A stretch of DNA of 64,000 nt, taken from positions 4,983 to 68,982 of the forward strand of contig JBAYQE010000004.1 in NCBI GenBank assembly GCA_041677345.1, in the 5' to 3' direction. Of the stretch, positions 1 to 10,132 are shown piece after piece. The first letter of the stretch is position 1, and each line of letters opens with the position of its first letter. The notes beneath the pieces were generated by a model. That model was not told the DNA's origin and did no database searches. It saw only the letters and a program-made list of their open reading frames with translations. Position numbers and translations under genes: made by a program. The stretch is from JALOAT01 sp041677345. GTDB lineage: Bacteria; Pseudomonadota; Gammaproteobacteria; Thiohalomonadales; Thiohalomonadaceae.

Positions 1-2179
1 GGCCCTTGTTGATGCCCTTGCGGTAGCTGTCGAGCAGCTTGGCAACCGGCTTGCCGCCGATCTCGCCGTTGCGTGCCATTTCGTCGAGGCAGGCGTAGGC
101 GAGGTAGGGATAGATGGCGGTGGCACCATAGCCGATGAGCACGGCGAACTGGTGTGGATCGCGCACGGTGGCGGTCTCCACCAAGATATTGGAATCACAC
201 CGCAGGCCTTCGTGCACCAGGCGCTGGTGCACCGCGCCGGTGGCGAGCAGGGCGTGGACGGTGAGCTTGTCCGCGGCGATGCCGCGATCGGACAACACCA
301 GGATCACCTTGCCTGCCTTCACCGCGGCCACGGCCTTCTCGCACACGTCTGCAATGGCCGCTTTCAGCCCCACGGCGGCCGGATAGTTCAGATCGATGCG
401 CTCGCTGGCGTATTCGGGACCACCGATGGCAAGCAGGCGTTCAAACTTGCCGCGCGACAGCACCGGTGAGTCGATGAGCAGGCGCGCGGCATTCTCCGGC
501 TTTTCCTCGAACAGGTTCTTCTCACGCCCCAGGCAGGTCTCCAGGGACATGACGATCTGCTCGCGCAGGGGGTCGATAGGCGGATTGGTGACCTGGGCGA
601 ACTGCTGGCGAAAGTAGTCGTAAAGCGGACGTACGCGGCGGGACAGCACAGCCATGGGCACGTCGTCGCCCATGGAACCCACCGCCTCCTGGCCGGCGGC
701 GGCGAGCGGCTTGAGGATCTGCTCGCGCTCCTCGTTGGTCACCTGGAACAGCTTCTGGTACACGGCCAGGCGCGCGTCTTCGAGATCGCAGCCGTCGTCC
801 TGCTCCGCCACCTCATCGTCGAGGCGCCGCACGTGCCTGCTCATCCAGGCCTTGTACGGATGGCGTGACTTGAGTGCGTTGTCCACGTCCTCGGGCAACA
901 GCAGGCGGCAGTCCTGGGTGTCCACCGCCAGCATCTGGCCGGGCTTCAGGCGCCCTTTGGCGAGCACATCCTGCGGGTCGTAATCGAACACGCCGATCTC
1001 GGAGGCGAGCGTGATCACACAGCCCTGATAGCCGTCGCTTTCCGGCGCGCCGGGCGTGCGCAGGATCACGTAGCGCGCGGGACGCAGGCCGTTGCGGTCC
1101 AGGGTGCAGGCGGCGTAGCGGCCGTCGGTGAGCACGATGCCCGCGGGACCGTCCCAGGGCTCCATGTGCATGGAGTTGTATTCGTAGAAGGCGCGCAGGT
1201 CCGCGCCCATGGTCTCCACGTTCTGCCAGGCGGGCGGCACCAGCAGGCGCATGGCGCGGAAGATGTCCATGCCGCCGGCGAGCAACGCCTCGAGCATGTT
1301 GTCCAGGCTGTTGGAATCGGAGCCCGTCATGGAGACCAGCGGGCGCACGTCCGCCATGGACAGCAGCGGCGTCTCGAATTTGTGGCCGCGCGCGATGGAC
1401 CAGTTGCGGTTGCCCTGGATGGTGTTGATCTCGCCATTGTGGGCGAGATAGCGGAACGGCTGCGCCAGGCGCCACTCCGGCCAGGTGTTGGTGGAGAAAC
1501 GCTGGTGGAACACGCAGATGGCGGTCTGCAGGCGTTCGTCGTTGAGATCGCGGTAGAACACCGGCAGGTAGGCCGGCATCACCAGGCCCTTGTACGACAG
1601 CACGCGTGTCGACAGGCTTGCCACGTAGAAGGTCTTGTCGCCCGGTTGCAGCGCCTTCTCGGCGCGGCGGCGCGCGATGTAGAGATGGCGCTCGAAGGCG
1701 CTTTCATCGATGTCCCCCGGGGCATTTACGAACACCTGGGTGATGTCGGGCAGGGATTTCAGCGCCTCGGCGCCGCAGGCGGAGGGATCCACGGGCACGG
1801 CACGCCAACCCGCCACCGCAAGGCCCTCGGCCTCCAGCTCGCGCGTGAGCACCCTGCGCGCGGCGTCGGCGAGCGCGGCATCGCGGTTCAGGAACACCAT
1901 GCCCGCGGCGAACTGCGCCGCGGTGGCAATGCCTGCCTCGTGGGCGACGGCACGCAGAAAGCCCTCGGGCTTTTGCATCAACAGGCCGCAGCCGTCGCCT
2001 GTCTTGCCGTCGGCGGCGATGGCGCCGCGATGGGTCATGCGGCCGAGGGATGCAATGGCAGTGTTCACCAGCCAATGGCTCGGTTTGCCATCCATGTGCG
2101 CCATGAGCCCAAAACCGCAGTTGTCGCGCTCGAATTCGGGGCGGTAGAGACCGCCGCTGAGGTGTGCTGAGTGGTTCAT
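1..2179 (-). CDS. gltB: Glutamate synthase (NADPH) large subunit, N-terminal part, runs off the left edge
   Basis: Glutamate synthase large subunit moves the amide nitrogen of glutamine to 2-oxoglutarate. The visible ~726 codons begin at an ATG and read MNHSAHLSGGLYRPEFERD then NCGFG. The Cys of NCGFG (residue 22) is the expected N-terminal nucleophile of the class II glutaminase domain, so the first 21 residues are a propeptide removed on maturation. Further glutaminase landmarks follow: RFSTNTWP, HNGEINT and SDSNSLDN. The central domain and the FMN/Fe-S synthase domain start within or beyond the window edge. It lies downstream of gdhA on the same strand but has its own promoter. The partner gltD would be expected to the left, outside the window. 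Confidence 0.95.
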   Translation of the reverse strand, partial: MNHSAHLSGGLYRPEFERDNCGFGLMAHMDGKPSHWLVNTAIASLGRMTHRGAIAADGKTGDGCGLLMQKPEGFLRAVAHEAGIATAAQFAAGMVFLNRDAALADAARRVLTRELEAEGLAVAGWRAVPVDPSACGAEALKSLPDITQVFVNAPGDIDESAFERHLYIARRRAEKALQPGDKTFYVASLSTRVLSYKGLVMPAYLPVFYRDLNDERLQTAICVFHQRFSTNTWPEWRLAQPFRYLAHNGEINTIQGNRNWSIARGHKFETPLLSMADVRPLVSMTGSDSNSLDNMLEALLAGGMDIFRAMRLLVPPAWQNVETMGADLRAFYEYNSMHMEPWDGPAGIVLTDGRYAACTLDRNGLRPARYVILRTPGAPESDGYQGCVITLASEIGVFDYDPQDVLAKGRLKPGQMLAVDTQDCRLLLPEDVDNALKSRHPYKAWMSRHVRRLDDEVAEQDDGCDLEDARLAVYQKLFQVTNEEREQILKPLAAAGQEAVGSMGDDVPMAVLSRRVRPLYDYFRQQFAQVTNPPIDPLREQIVMSLETCLGREKNLFEEKPENAARLLIDSPVLSRGKFERLLAIGGPEYASERIDLNYPAAVGLKAAIADVCEKAVAAVKAGKVILVLSDRGIAADKLTVHALLATGAVHQRLVHEGLRCDSNILVETATVRDPHQFAVLIGYGATAIYPYLAYACLDEMARNGEIGGKPVAKLLDSYRKGINKG

Positions 2180-2285
2180 TTGTTCCGCCGTGTCGCTGGT
2201 AGACCCGTAAACAGACGGCGTGCAATCGCTGTGCCGCCCGTGAAGACGGATGGTCTTCATGGGCCCCGGACCCTAAGGGGCGCGC

Positions 2286-2315
2286 AGTATACTGCCCGTT
2301 TTTGTGGCGCTTCAA
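2286..2315 (-). promoter_or_regulatory. Sigma-70-like promoter for gltB
   Basis: On the minus strand, TTGAAG (2310-2315) and TATACT (2286-2291) are separated by exactly 18 bp. They fit -35 and -10 elements, giving a start near 2279 and a leader of about 100 nt before the gltB ATG at 2179. The assignment rests on sequence match only. Confidence 0.5.
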
Positions 2316-2624
2316 GGAACAATTAGCGCAGTTTGTCAAGCGTTTTTTGCACCGTTTTGATGCGTTTTTTTTGCATTCGCACCATTAGGAAGCATGCCCC
2401 CCCTGCGGAGGGGGACGGACAGCGTTCAGGCGCTGACCGGACAAGGGGTTCGGAGGCCGGGATCGGCACCAAATTGAGGCGCGCCGGTTTCGGGACCGGG
2501 CCCCAAAACGACAGCCAGGGCGCCGTAATGGGATGGAACAAGCGGATTTGGCGGCAAGAACTGCGTGGGAAGAGAAAGGCGGGTCGACAGGGCGTGCACC
2601 CATGCTGATCACAGGATCAGCGGT

Positions 2625-2650
2625 GGGGACGGGGCCGTCGCCCCGTCCCC
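2625..2650 (-). terminator. GC-rich hairpin after gdhA
   Basis: A perfect 11-bp inverted repeat (GGGGACGGGGC and GCCCCGTCCCC) with a 4-nt loop lies 17 bp downstream of the gdhA stop. It has no T-run on the minus strand, so it is a hairpin-type terminator or mRNA 3' end stabiliser. Confidence 0.6.
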
Positions 2651-2666
2651 CTACTCGATGTATTGC

Positions 2667-4055
<1,389 letters not shown>

Positions 4056-4231
4056 TCAGTTTGTGGGCCCCGACTTGGGCAAGGCGCCCAAAAAAGGGGC
4101 GGATAGCCTTGCGCATTCAATCACGATGGTCAAGTAGTCGCCCTGGCATTTCCCCGTTTTTGCGCCATACCGCAGAAGATCGCGGCTGTTCGTGCTCTGT
4201 TTTGGTGCAAAGCAGCGATGCAATGTCTGCC

Positions 4232-6847
4232 TCAGGGCTCTGTCTGCACGCAGAACAGACGCTGTTTTACTACGTCCGCGATCACGCGCAGGGCCTGGGC
4301 GTGTACGTCGTAATGTGTGACCACGGCGGCAACCTGCGGATCCTCCGCGGCATCCTCCGGCAGCGGCACATGACATCGCTCCGGCAAACGTGCCAGCCAG
4401 CTCACGCGGTAATCGCTGTCGCGTTCGCCAGGAAACAGCGCCACGTAGGCGATGGACGTCTCGACCAGGTCCTGGAAAGAATGGGTGCCGAATGACAGGT
4501 CCGGCACCATGCCCGCATGCAGTTCCGCTACCTCCACCAACACCGCCACCTGATTGATGTCGGCAAAACGCACCGGCACGCCCAGCTCCGGACTGCTGGT
4601 GCCCCAGCGCCCGGGGCCAATCAACATCACGGGGCAGGAGGTGCGGTCCGCCAAGCTGCGGTTCAGCCTGCCCACGAGGCGGGCAACCGCATATTTCTGC
4701 TGCACGCGCAGCGCACTGTAGCCGGGGCCGTCCACATGGATGATGCGGGCGATGCGCTGATCGATGTTGCCGCCCATGAAATGGCCGCGGGTGGAGAAAA
4801 ACAGGTGCTCCGGTGCGATCCGTTCGGGCAGCCTGACCTCGCGCTCGGTGCCTAGCGTGGCGAGCGGACGGCACTGCACGATGTTCAACGAGGCGGTGCC
4901 GGCTTCGTCCAGGTGGACCGTGAACTCCATATCCACCGGGTGCTGGTAGGCCGCCTCCAAGGTCGTGAGTATCTGTCGGGCCAGCGGCACGAAGCGGCCG
5001 TCGCGCAGCAACGGTACGAAGGTAATGCGCCAGATGGGTGCCTGCTGGCCAAGGGTGCGCGCCTGCTCGCTTGCATCATGATCGACTTCCGCGAGGCGCT
5101 GCAGGGGCAGCGTCGCGGCCTGCTCCTGAAGGTCGCGCAGCGCCAACGACTGGTGCCGGTTATCGGTGATGTTCAGTACATCCACCTGTTGCTGCGAGAA
5201 ACGATAGAGATCGTGACGATTGCCGTAGGGATGCTTGTGCGGTTCATCGAGAGCCACCACGCAAGCGTGATCGCCCTCGATGCGATTCACTGCCCGTGTA
5301 CCCAGGCCCATGACCAGGCGCAACATGCCTGCGGCCGGATCCATATCCGCATCCCACACGAAGGTGTTGCGGGAAATGCCCACGCCTGCTGCGTCGGGTA
5401 AATACCATTGGCCGTGATAGCGGCCGTTCACGCGTTGCAGCAGCAAGGCCATGGGTTCTTCCTGCAGGGCGAGGCCGCGTTGGAGTCGGTAGATCAACGC
5501 ATCTTCACTCATGGTGGAGGCGTAGACCCTGCGAATGGCGTCTTCGAGCTGACCGAGGCGCTCCTCGGGACTGCCCTGGTTGACGCAGAAGACACTGTCG
5601 TACTTGCCTGCGAATGCGTTGCCGAAGCCATCTTCGAGGAGACTGCTGGAACGCACCAGGATGGGGTACTGGCCGTAGTGATCCAGCATGCGTTCCAGCG
5701 CCTCCCGCACCTCGGGCGGCAGGCGCCCGTGCAGCATGGCCTCGCGCAGGGCGGCGCCTTCCTTCAGGTAGCCGGCTTCGGAGCGCTGGCGCATCAGCAG
5801 CGGCCACCAGCCGTTGTGCACCACATAGGCGTAATAGACGTCGGAACCGAGGTGGAAGGAGTCATGAGGTTCGAGGTGATCACGGCAGATGTCGGGGGCG
5901 TGATGGCGCAGGATATTGCGCGCCAGCAACATGCCCACGGCCTTGCCGCCGATATAGCCGCTACCGATCATGCGTGACCGTATGCTCAGCAGGTCATCCA
6001 GTGCGAGATAGCGGCGCGCCAGCGCCTGCATGCGCGGCTCACGCGCAACGAGCACATTGAGGATCTGATCGCGCACGATTTCGCGTTCCGCCGCGGCCAC
6101 TTCACCGGCGACCGCTTGCGCGGCACGCAGGAACAGACGGTCCCAATAATCCAGCAGACGATGCTGGTTGAGTTGTGGGTGGCGTGCCTCCAGCATGGCC
6201 TGCAGGCGGCTGGCCTCGCTGCTGTCGATCACCGGCAGGAACTGTTCGCCGCGCTGGCGGTGGGGCAGAAACATGGTGGGCGACTGGCGTCGCCATACCT
6301 TGACCGGCTGCACCTGGATATCGTCGCCGGCACGGTGCACGTCGATGAGCACCTGGGTGGTCTCACGGATGCGCGCGAGGGTGCCATGGGAGTGGCTTTG
6401 CGGGTGCAAGGCGAAATAGGCGACCGTGTCCAGGTCGAACAGATGCGGGCAGACAACGCGGAAGAAATTGCCGACCATGTCGTCGGTTGCCCAGGCGCCA
6501 AGCAGATCGGAGAGGCAATCGCACACGTAGAAGGCGCCGCGCCCGTGATCCGAGATCTGCTGGTAGACCTCGCGGGTGAAGGCCTCGAAGCCACCCAGGG
6601 CATCGATGGTGACGGTGCGGACCCCCGCACCGGGTACCAGCAGCGGTGCGTGGTTTCCCCAGCGCAGGTAGATGATGGTGCGGCCCTGCTCCTGCGCCGC
6701 ATTGATGAACGGCCCCACGAAGCGGCGGTAATCCGCCAGGTCGTCGACCCGCCAGACCACGTTGTCGCCGATGCGCAGACCGTCGAGGATCTCATCCAGG
6801 CCGAGGATGCCGGTGGAAACGATGCTCTCTTCAGGGGGTGAGCTCAT
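4232..6847 (-). CDS. PEP synthase-like protein (PEP/pyruvate-binding domain) with degenerate KaiC-like N-terminus
   Basis: About 871 residues. The first ~220 residues begin STGILGLDEILDGLRIGD, which matches the start of KaiC/RecA-superfamily domains (STGIxGLDEIL-GG), but the usual Walker A glycine-lysine loop is absent. Around residues 300-700 the protein has PEP synthase/PPDK ATP-grasp features: IGGKAVGM, ILVRSSSLLEDGFGNAFAGK and EEPMALLLQ. The swivelling phospho-histidine and PEP-binding barrel of true PEP synthase are not seen. It may bind ATP and act as a regulator or partial phosphotransferase; the substrate is unknown. Start at the ATG at 6847 is chosen over an upstream in-frame GTG (6907). 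It is flanked by gdhA and a WGR protein, with no obvious operon partner. Confidence 0.7.
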   Translation of the reverse strand: MSSPPEESIVSTGILGLDEILDGLRIGDNVVWRVDDLADYRRFVGPFINAAQEQGRTIIYLRWGNHAPLLVPGAGVRTVTIDALGGFEAFTREVYQQISDHGRGAFYVCDCLSDLLGAWATDDMVGNFFRVVCPHLFDLDTVAYFALHPQSHSHGTLARIRETTQVLIDVHRAGDDIQVQPVKVWRRQSPTMFLPHRQRGEQFLPVIDSSEASRLQAMLEARHPQLNQHRLLDYWDRLFLRAAQAVAGEVAAAEREIVRDQILNVLVAREPRMQALARRYLALDDLLSIRSRMIGSGYIGGKAVGMLLARNILRHHAPDICRDHLEPHDSFHLGSDVYYAYVVHNGWWPLLMRQRSEAGYLKEGAALREAMLHGRLPPEVREALERMLDHYGQYPILVRSSSLLEDGFGNAFAGKYDSVFCVNQGSPEERLGQLEDAIRRVYASTMSEDALIYRLQRGLALQEEPMALLLQRVNGRYHGQWYLPDAAGVGISRNTFVWDADMDPAAGMLRLVMGLGTRAVNRIEGDHACVVALDEPHKHPYGNRHDLYRFSQQQVDVLNITDNRHQSLALRDLQEQAATLPLQRLAEVDHDASEQARTLGQQAPIWRITFVPLLRDGRFVPLARQILTTLEAAYQHPVDMEFTVHLDEAGTASLNIVQCRPLATLGTEREVRLPERIAPEHLFFSTRGHFMGGNIDQRIARIIHVDGPGYSALRVQQKYAVARLVGRLNRSLADRTSCPVMLIGPGRWGTSSPELGVPVRFADINQVAVLVEVAELHAGMVPDLSFGTHSFQDLVETSIAYVALFPGERDSDYRVSWLARLPERCHVPLPEDAAEDPQVAAVVTHYDVHAQALRVIADVVKQRLFCVQTEP

Positions 6848-7008
6848 TGGATGTGCGTGTGACGGGCTGATCACAAGTCTGTCAGAAATCGGTCGGCGTG
6901 CACCCACGCCCCGTCATCCTGGCTGCGTGTACCTGAACCACGGGTCAGGCGTGCTCCATGCTGGTGCGACGGTGCGCTACGCGCACCCCGACGAGCCATA
7001 CGGCACCC

Positions 7009-7263
7009 CTAGCCCGGCACGTCCTCACCCTTGGCGAACACCACGCGATAGCCACGGCCGAGTTGGGCATCGCGGTGCTGCACCATGGCCTCTTCGGCGG
7101 CCTCGCGGGTGCTGAAATGCTCGCGCACCACACGCCCCGATGAGCCCTGGAAGCCCCACTCACGCACCAGGGTCCAGCCCTCCAGCAGATCACATTGCAG
7201 GAACAGGTGGTAGAAGCGCGGCGGCCGTTCATCGGTCACAGGGGTCTGCATGTAGATGCGCAT
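7009..7263 (-). CDS. WGR-domain mini-protein
   Basis: An 84-residue protein that is almost entirely a WGR domain: RFYHLFLQCDLLEGWTLVRE, then REWGFQGSSGR and a helical end (STREAAEEAMVQH). WGR domains occur in PARP-type enzymes and MolR-like proteins, where they bind nucleic acid ends; a free-standing one has no known reaction. It ends 162 bp from the start of the PEP-synthase-like gene and starts 33 bp after the dgt stop on the same strand, so it may be co-transcribed with the aro-dgt operon. Confidence 0.75.
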   Translation of the reverse strand: MRIYMQTPVTDERPPRFYHLFLQCDLLEGWTLVREWGFQGSSGRVVREHFSTREAAEEAMVQHRDAQLGRGYRVVFAKGEDVPG

Positions 7264-7295
7264 CTGCCTTGCTCGTCGCGATGGATATCCGGAGG

Positions 7296-8453
7296 TTAGG
7301 TCAGACCACCCGGATTGAACAGACGCCCATGGACTGCAATGGCATAGCGATCGGTCATGCCCGCCACGTAGTCGGCCACGGCCCGGGCGCGTCCGGCCTC
7401 ACCGGCCTGCGCCTCCAGTTCGCGGGCATGCTGCTGATGCTGGGGCGGCAACAGACGAGGGGTGCTGAAGAAGGCTTCGAAGAGGTCCTTCATGACCTTG
7501 TCGGCCTTGAAAGTCATGCGCAGCACGCGGTAGTGCTGATAGAGCTCCTCGCGCAGAAAGCGCTTCAGGGCCCGATGCTCTTCCGCCTGGGCCGCGCTGA
7601 AGCCGATGAGCGGCGTGCTGTGCGCCCGCACCTCGTCCACGTCCGCCGGTGCGGCCTCCTGCAGACGCTCGGTACTGCTCTTGATGAGATCCATCACCTG
7701 GCGGTTGATCATACGTCGCACGATCTCGTGGACCAGGCGCCGGCCACCCAGGCCCGGATAACGGCCGGTGACGTCCAGGTATTCGCGCTCGAACAGCGGC
7801 AGCGCGCGCAACTGCTCGATGGTGATGAAGTCGGCACGCAGGCCGTCGTCCAGGTCGTGATTGTTGTAGGCGATGGCGTCGGCGATATTGGCGATCTGTG
7901 CCTCGAGGCCAGGTTGGGTACGCTCCAGGAAGCGGCGGCCCACATCACCGAGCTCCGCCGCGTGCTCACGGGCGCAGTGCTTGAGGATGCCCTCACGGGT
8001 CTCGAAGGTGAGATTGAGGCCGCGAAACGCGGCATAGCGGTGTTCCAGCTCGTCCACCACCCGCAGGGACTGGAGGTTGTGCTCGAAGCCGCCATAGGGT
8101 GCCATGCAGGCATTGAGCGCGTCCTGACCGGCATGGCCGAAGGGCGTGTGACCCAGATCGTGGGCCAGGGTGATGGCCTCGGTGAGGTCTTCGTTGAGGC
8201 GCAGGACGCGGGCGATGGCACGACCGATCTGCGCCACTTCCAGGGAGTGGGTGAGCCGCGTGCGGAACATGTCGCCTTCGTGGTTCACGAATACCTGGGT
8301 CTTGTACTCCAGGCGCCGAAAGGCGGAGCAATGGACGATGCGGTCGCGGTCGCGCTGGAATTCGCTACGGTAGGAGGGCGGCTCCTCGGAGAAACGCCGA
8401 CCCCTCGACCGCTCGTCGCATGCGGCATAAGGGGCAAGCGCGGGCATACTCAT
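7296..8453 (-). CDS. dgt: dGTPase-like HD-domain triphosphohydrolase
   Basis: Hydrolyses dNTPs to nucleoside plus triphosphate. The 385-residue protein shows the dGTPase signature [19 protein letters not shown] near the N-terminus, then [15 protein letters not shown], and the HD metal motif [14 protein letters not shown] later HNLQSLRVV and [17 protein letters not shown] also match the family. The length corresponds to the shorter, regulator-type dGTPases (type 2) rather than the E. coli Dgt of about 505 residues. Its ATG overlaps the aroB stop by 4 bp, indicating translational coupling. Confidence 0.93.
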   Translation of the reverse strand: MSMPALAPYAACDERSRGRRFSEEPPSYRSEFQRDRDRIVHCSAFRRLEYKTQVFVNHEGDMFRTRLTHSLEVAQIGRAIARVLRLNEDLTEAITLAHDLGHTPFGHAGQDALNACMAPYGGFEHNLQSLRVVDELEHRYAAFRGLNLTFETREGILKHCAREHAAELGDVGRRFLERTQPGLEAQIANIADAIAYNNHDLDDGLRADFITIEQLRALPLFEREYLDVTGRYPGLGGRRLVHEIVRRMINRQVMDLIKSSTERLQEAAPADVDEVRAHSTPLIGFSAAQAEEHRALKRFLREELYQHYRVLRMTFKADKVMKDLFEAFFSTPRLLPPQHQQHARELEAQAGEAGRARAVADYVAGMTDRYAIAVHGRLFNPGGLT

Positions 8454-9532
8454 GCGATGCGGTGCGCCTCCAGCGCCGCGGTGATATCGGCGGCGGCGGC
8501 CTCGGCGGTGACCACGGAGCGTCCGATGCCCTTGAGCAGCACCAGTCGCAACTGGCCATCCTGCACCTTCTTGTCCACGGCCATGAGTTCCAGGAAGCGG
8601 TGGCTATCCAATTCGCCCGGCGCCTGCACCGGCAGGCCCGCACGATGCAGCAACTGCTCGATGCGCCGGGTGTCTTCGTGACCGATCCAGCCCAGTCGTT
8701 CGGACAACTGCGCCGCGAGCAGCATGCCGGTGGCCACGGCCTCACCGTGCAGCCAGGTTCCATAACCCATGCCGGTCTCGATGGCATGGCCGAAGGTGTG
8801 ACCCAGGTTGAGCAAGGCGCGGGTCCCGGCCTCGGTCTCGTCCTCGGCCACGATGGCGGCCTTGTCCCGGCAGGAGCGTTCGATGGCCCAGGCCAAGGCC
8901 TCGGGCTCGCGCGCGAGCAGGCGGTCAAGATAGGTCTCCAGCCACTGGAAGAACTCGGGATCATTGATGATGCCGTACTTGATCACTTCTGCCAGCCCGG
9001 CGCGCAACTGACGGTCGTCCAGGGTGTTCAGGGTGTCGGTGTCGGCAATGACGCAGCGCGGCTGATGGAAGGCACCGATCATGTTCTTGCCGAGCGGATG
9101 GTTCACGCCCGTCTTGCCGCCCACGGAGGAATCGACCTGGGACAGCAAGGTGGTGGGTACCTGGATGAAGGGGACACCGCGCTGATAGCAGGCCGCGGCG
9201 AAGCCGGTGAGATCGCCGATGACGCCGCCGCCCAGGGCCACCAGGGTGCAGCGCCGATCGAAGCGGCGTTCCAGCAAGCGATCGAAGACGCTGTTCAGGG
9301 TGTCGAGGGTCTTGTAGGCCTCGCCGTCCGGCAGCACGAGGCTGTCCACCTGGTAGCCGTCGAGCCCGGCGTTGAATTTCTCCAGATAGAGGGGGGCCAC
9401 GGTTTCATTGGTGACCACCAGCACCTGACGGCCGCGGATGTGCGGGGCGACGAGCTCGGCACGGCCAAGCAGACCGGAACCGATGTAGATGGGATAGCTG
9501 CGCTCGTCGAGTTCGACGCGAAGTGTCTTCAT
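8450..9532 (-). CDS. aroB: 3-dehydroquinate synthase
   Basis: Second step of the shikimate pathway, converting DAHP to 3-dehydroquinate with NAD and a divalent metal. The 360-residue protein carries the nucleotide-binding [14 protein letters not shown] and [21 protein letters not shown], the metal/substrate motif [19 protein letters not shown], the lysine-rich AEVIKYG and the metal histidines in [11 protein letters not shown] and [10 protein letters not shown]. Start at ATG 9532 ([18 protein letters not shown]) matches the family; an 8-codon upstream extension does not. Follows aroK by 51 bp. Confidence 0.97.
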   Translation of the reverse strand: MKTLRVELDERSYPIYIGSGLLGRAELVAPHIRGRQVLVVTNETVAPLYLEKFNAGLDGYQVDSLVLPDGEAYKTLDTLNSVFDRLLERRFDRRCTLVALGGGVIGDLTGFAAACYQRGVPFIQVPTTLLSQVDSSVGGKTGVNHPLGKNMIGAFHQPRCVIADTDTLNTLDDRQLRAGLAEVIKYGIINDPEFFQWLETYLDRLLAREPEALAWAIERSCRDKAAIVAEDETEAGTRALLNLGHTFGHAIETGMGYGTWLHGEAVATGMLLAAQLSERLGWIGHEDTRRIEQLLHRAGLPVQAPGELDSHRFLELMAVDKKVQDGQLRLVLLKGIGRSVVTAEAAAADITAALEAHRIA

Positions 9533-9583
9533 GGGGCTAAACCTGCAGAATCCCAAGACTATAACGGATTCCGCCAGGCGGCG

Positions 9584-10117
9584 TCATGCGCCCCGGAGCT
9601 TCAGTTCCGATTCGAGGCGCCAGAGGATTTCCCGGATCACCGAGCGGATGGAGCGATCGTCGGTGTAGACCACCACGTGGGCCACGTCACGGTAGAGGGG
9701 GTCTCGCACGCTCATGATTTCCTCCAGTCGCGCGCGCGGATCGGCGGTCTGTAGCAGCGGCCGGTTGCGGTCCTTGGCGGTACGGCGCAGCAGCTGCTCA
9801 ATGGTCGCGTAGAGATAGATGACGATCCCGCGCTCACGCAGGCACGTGCGATTTTGCTCCGCGAGCACCGCGCCGCCCCCGGTGGCAAGCACCAGGTTGT
9901 CCTCGCGGCTCAGCTGGTCGATGATCTCGCGCTCACGCTTGCGAAAGCCCTCCTCGCCTTCGATGTCGAAGATGAGGGGTATGCTCGCGCCGGTACGCCG
10001 AACGATTTCGTGGTCCGAGTCCTTGAACTCCTTGTCCAGGGCGAGCGCCAGCTGCCGGCCAATGGTCGTCTTGCCGGCGCCCATGGGCCCCACGAGAAAC
10101 ACGCGATTGATTGTCAC
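9584..10117 (-). CDS. aroK: Shikimate kinase
   Basis: Phosphorylates shikimate at the 3-hydroxyl using ATP. 177 residues, the normal size. Walker A is GPMGAGKTTIGRQLA near residue 10; the shikimate-binding DSDHEIVRRTGASIPLIFDIEGE and the GGGAV motif after it are intact, as is the lid arginine region RNRPLL. It sits directly downstream of pilQ (15 bp) and upstream of aroB, the common proteobacterial pil-aroKB order. Confidence 0.97.
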   Translation of the reverse strand: MTINRVFLVGPMGAGKTTIGRQLALALDKEFKDSDHEIVRRTGASIPLIFDIEGEEGFRKREREIIDQLSREDNLVLATGGGAVLAEQNRTCLRERGIVIYLYATIEQLLRRTAKDRNRPLLQTADPRARLEEIMSVRDPLYRDVAHVVVYTDDRSIRSVIREILWRLESELKLRGA

Positions 10118-10132
10118 ACTCTTGCCAGGATG

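Larger units (their letters stand above)
2180..2666. other. Intergenic region between gdhA and gltB
   Basis: This 487-bp gap carries the gltB promoter and the gdhA hairpin, listed separately. It also contains an AT-rich tract with several T runs (about 2330-2385). No reading frame here has a convincing protein. The tract could hold regulatory sites for nitrogen control, but no recognisable NtrC-type site was found. Confidence 0.6.

Noticed and set aside
2331..2341. TTGACA on the minus strand upstream of gltB as a -35
   Set aside because: No -10 at 16-18 bp; TTGAAG/TATACT nearby fits better.
4074..4090. TTGGGC/GCCCAA hairpin with A-run, considered as a terminator
   Set aside because: On the minus strand the T-run precedes the stem, and on the plus strand it is followed by A, so it fits no terminator for either neighbour.
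7140..8681. 513-residue plus-strand reading frame
   Set aside because: It is antisense to dgt, whose HD motif and family match are clear; the frame is kept open by GC-rich codon bias and has low-complexity His/Gly/Ala composition.
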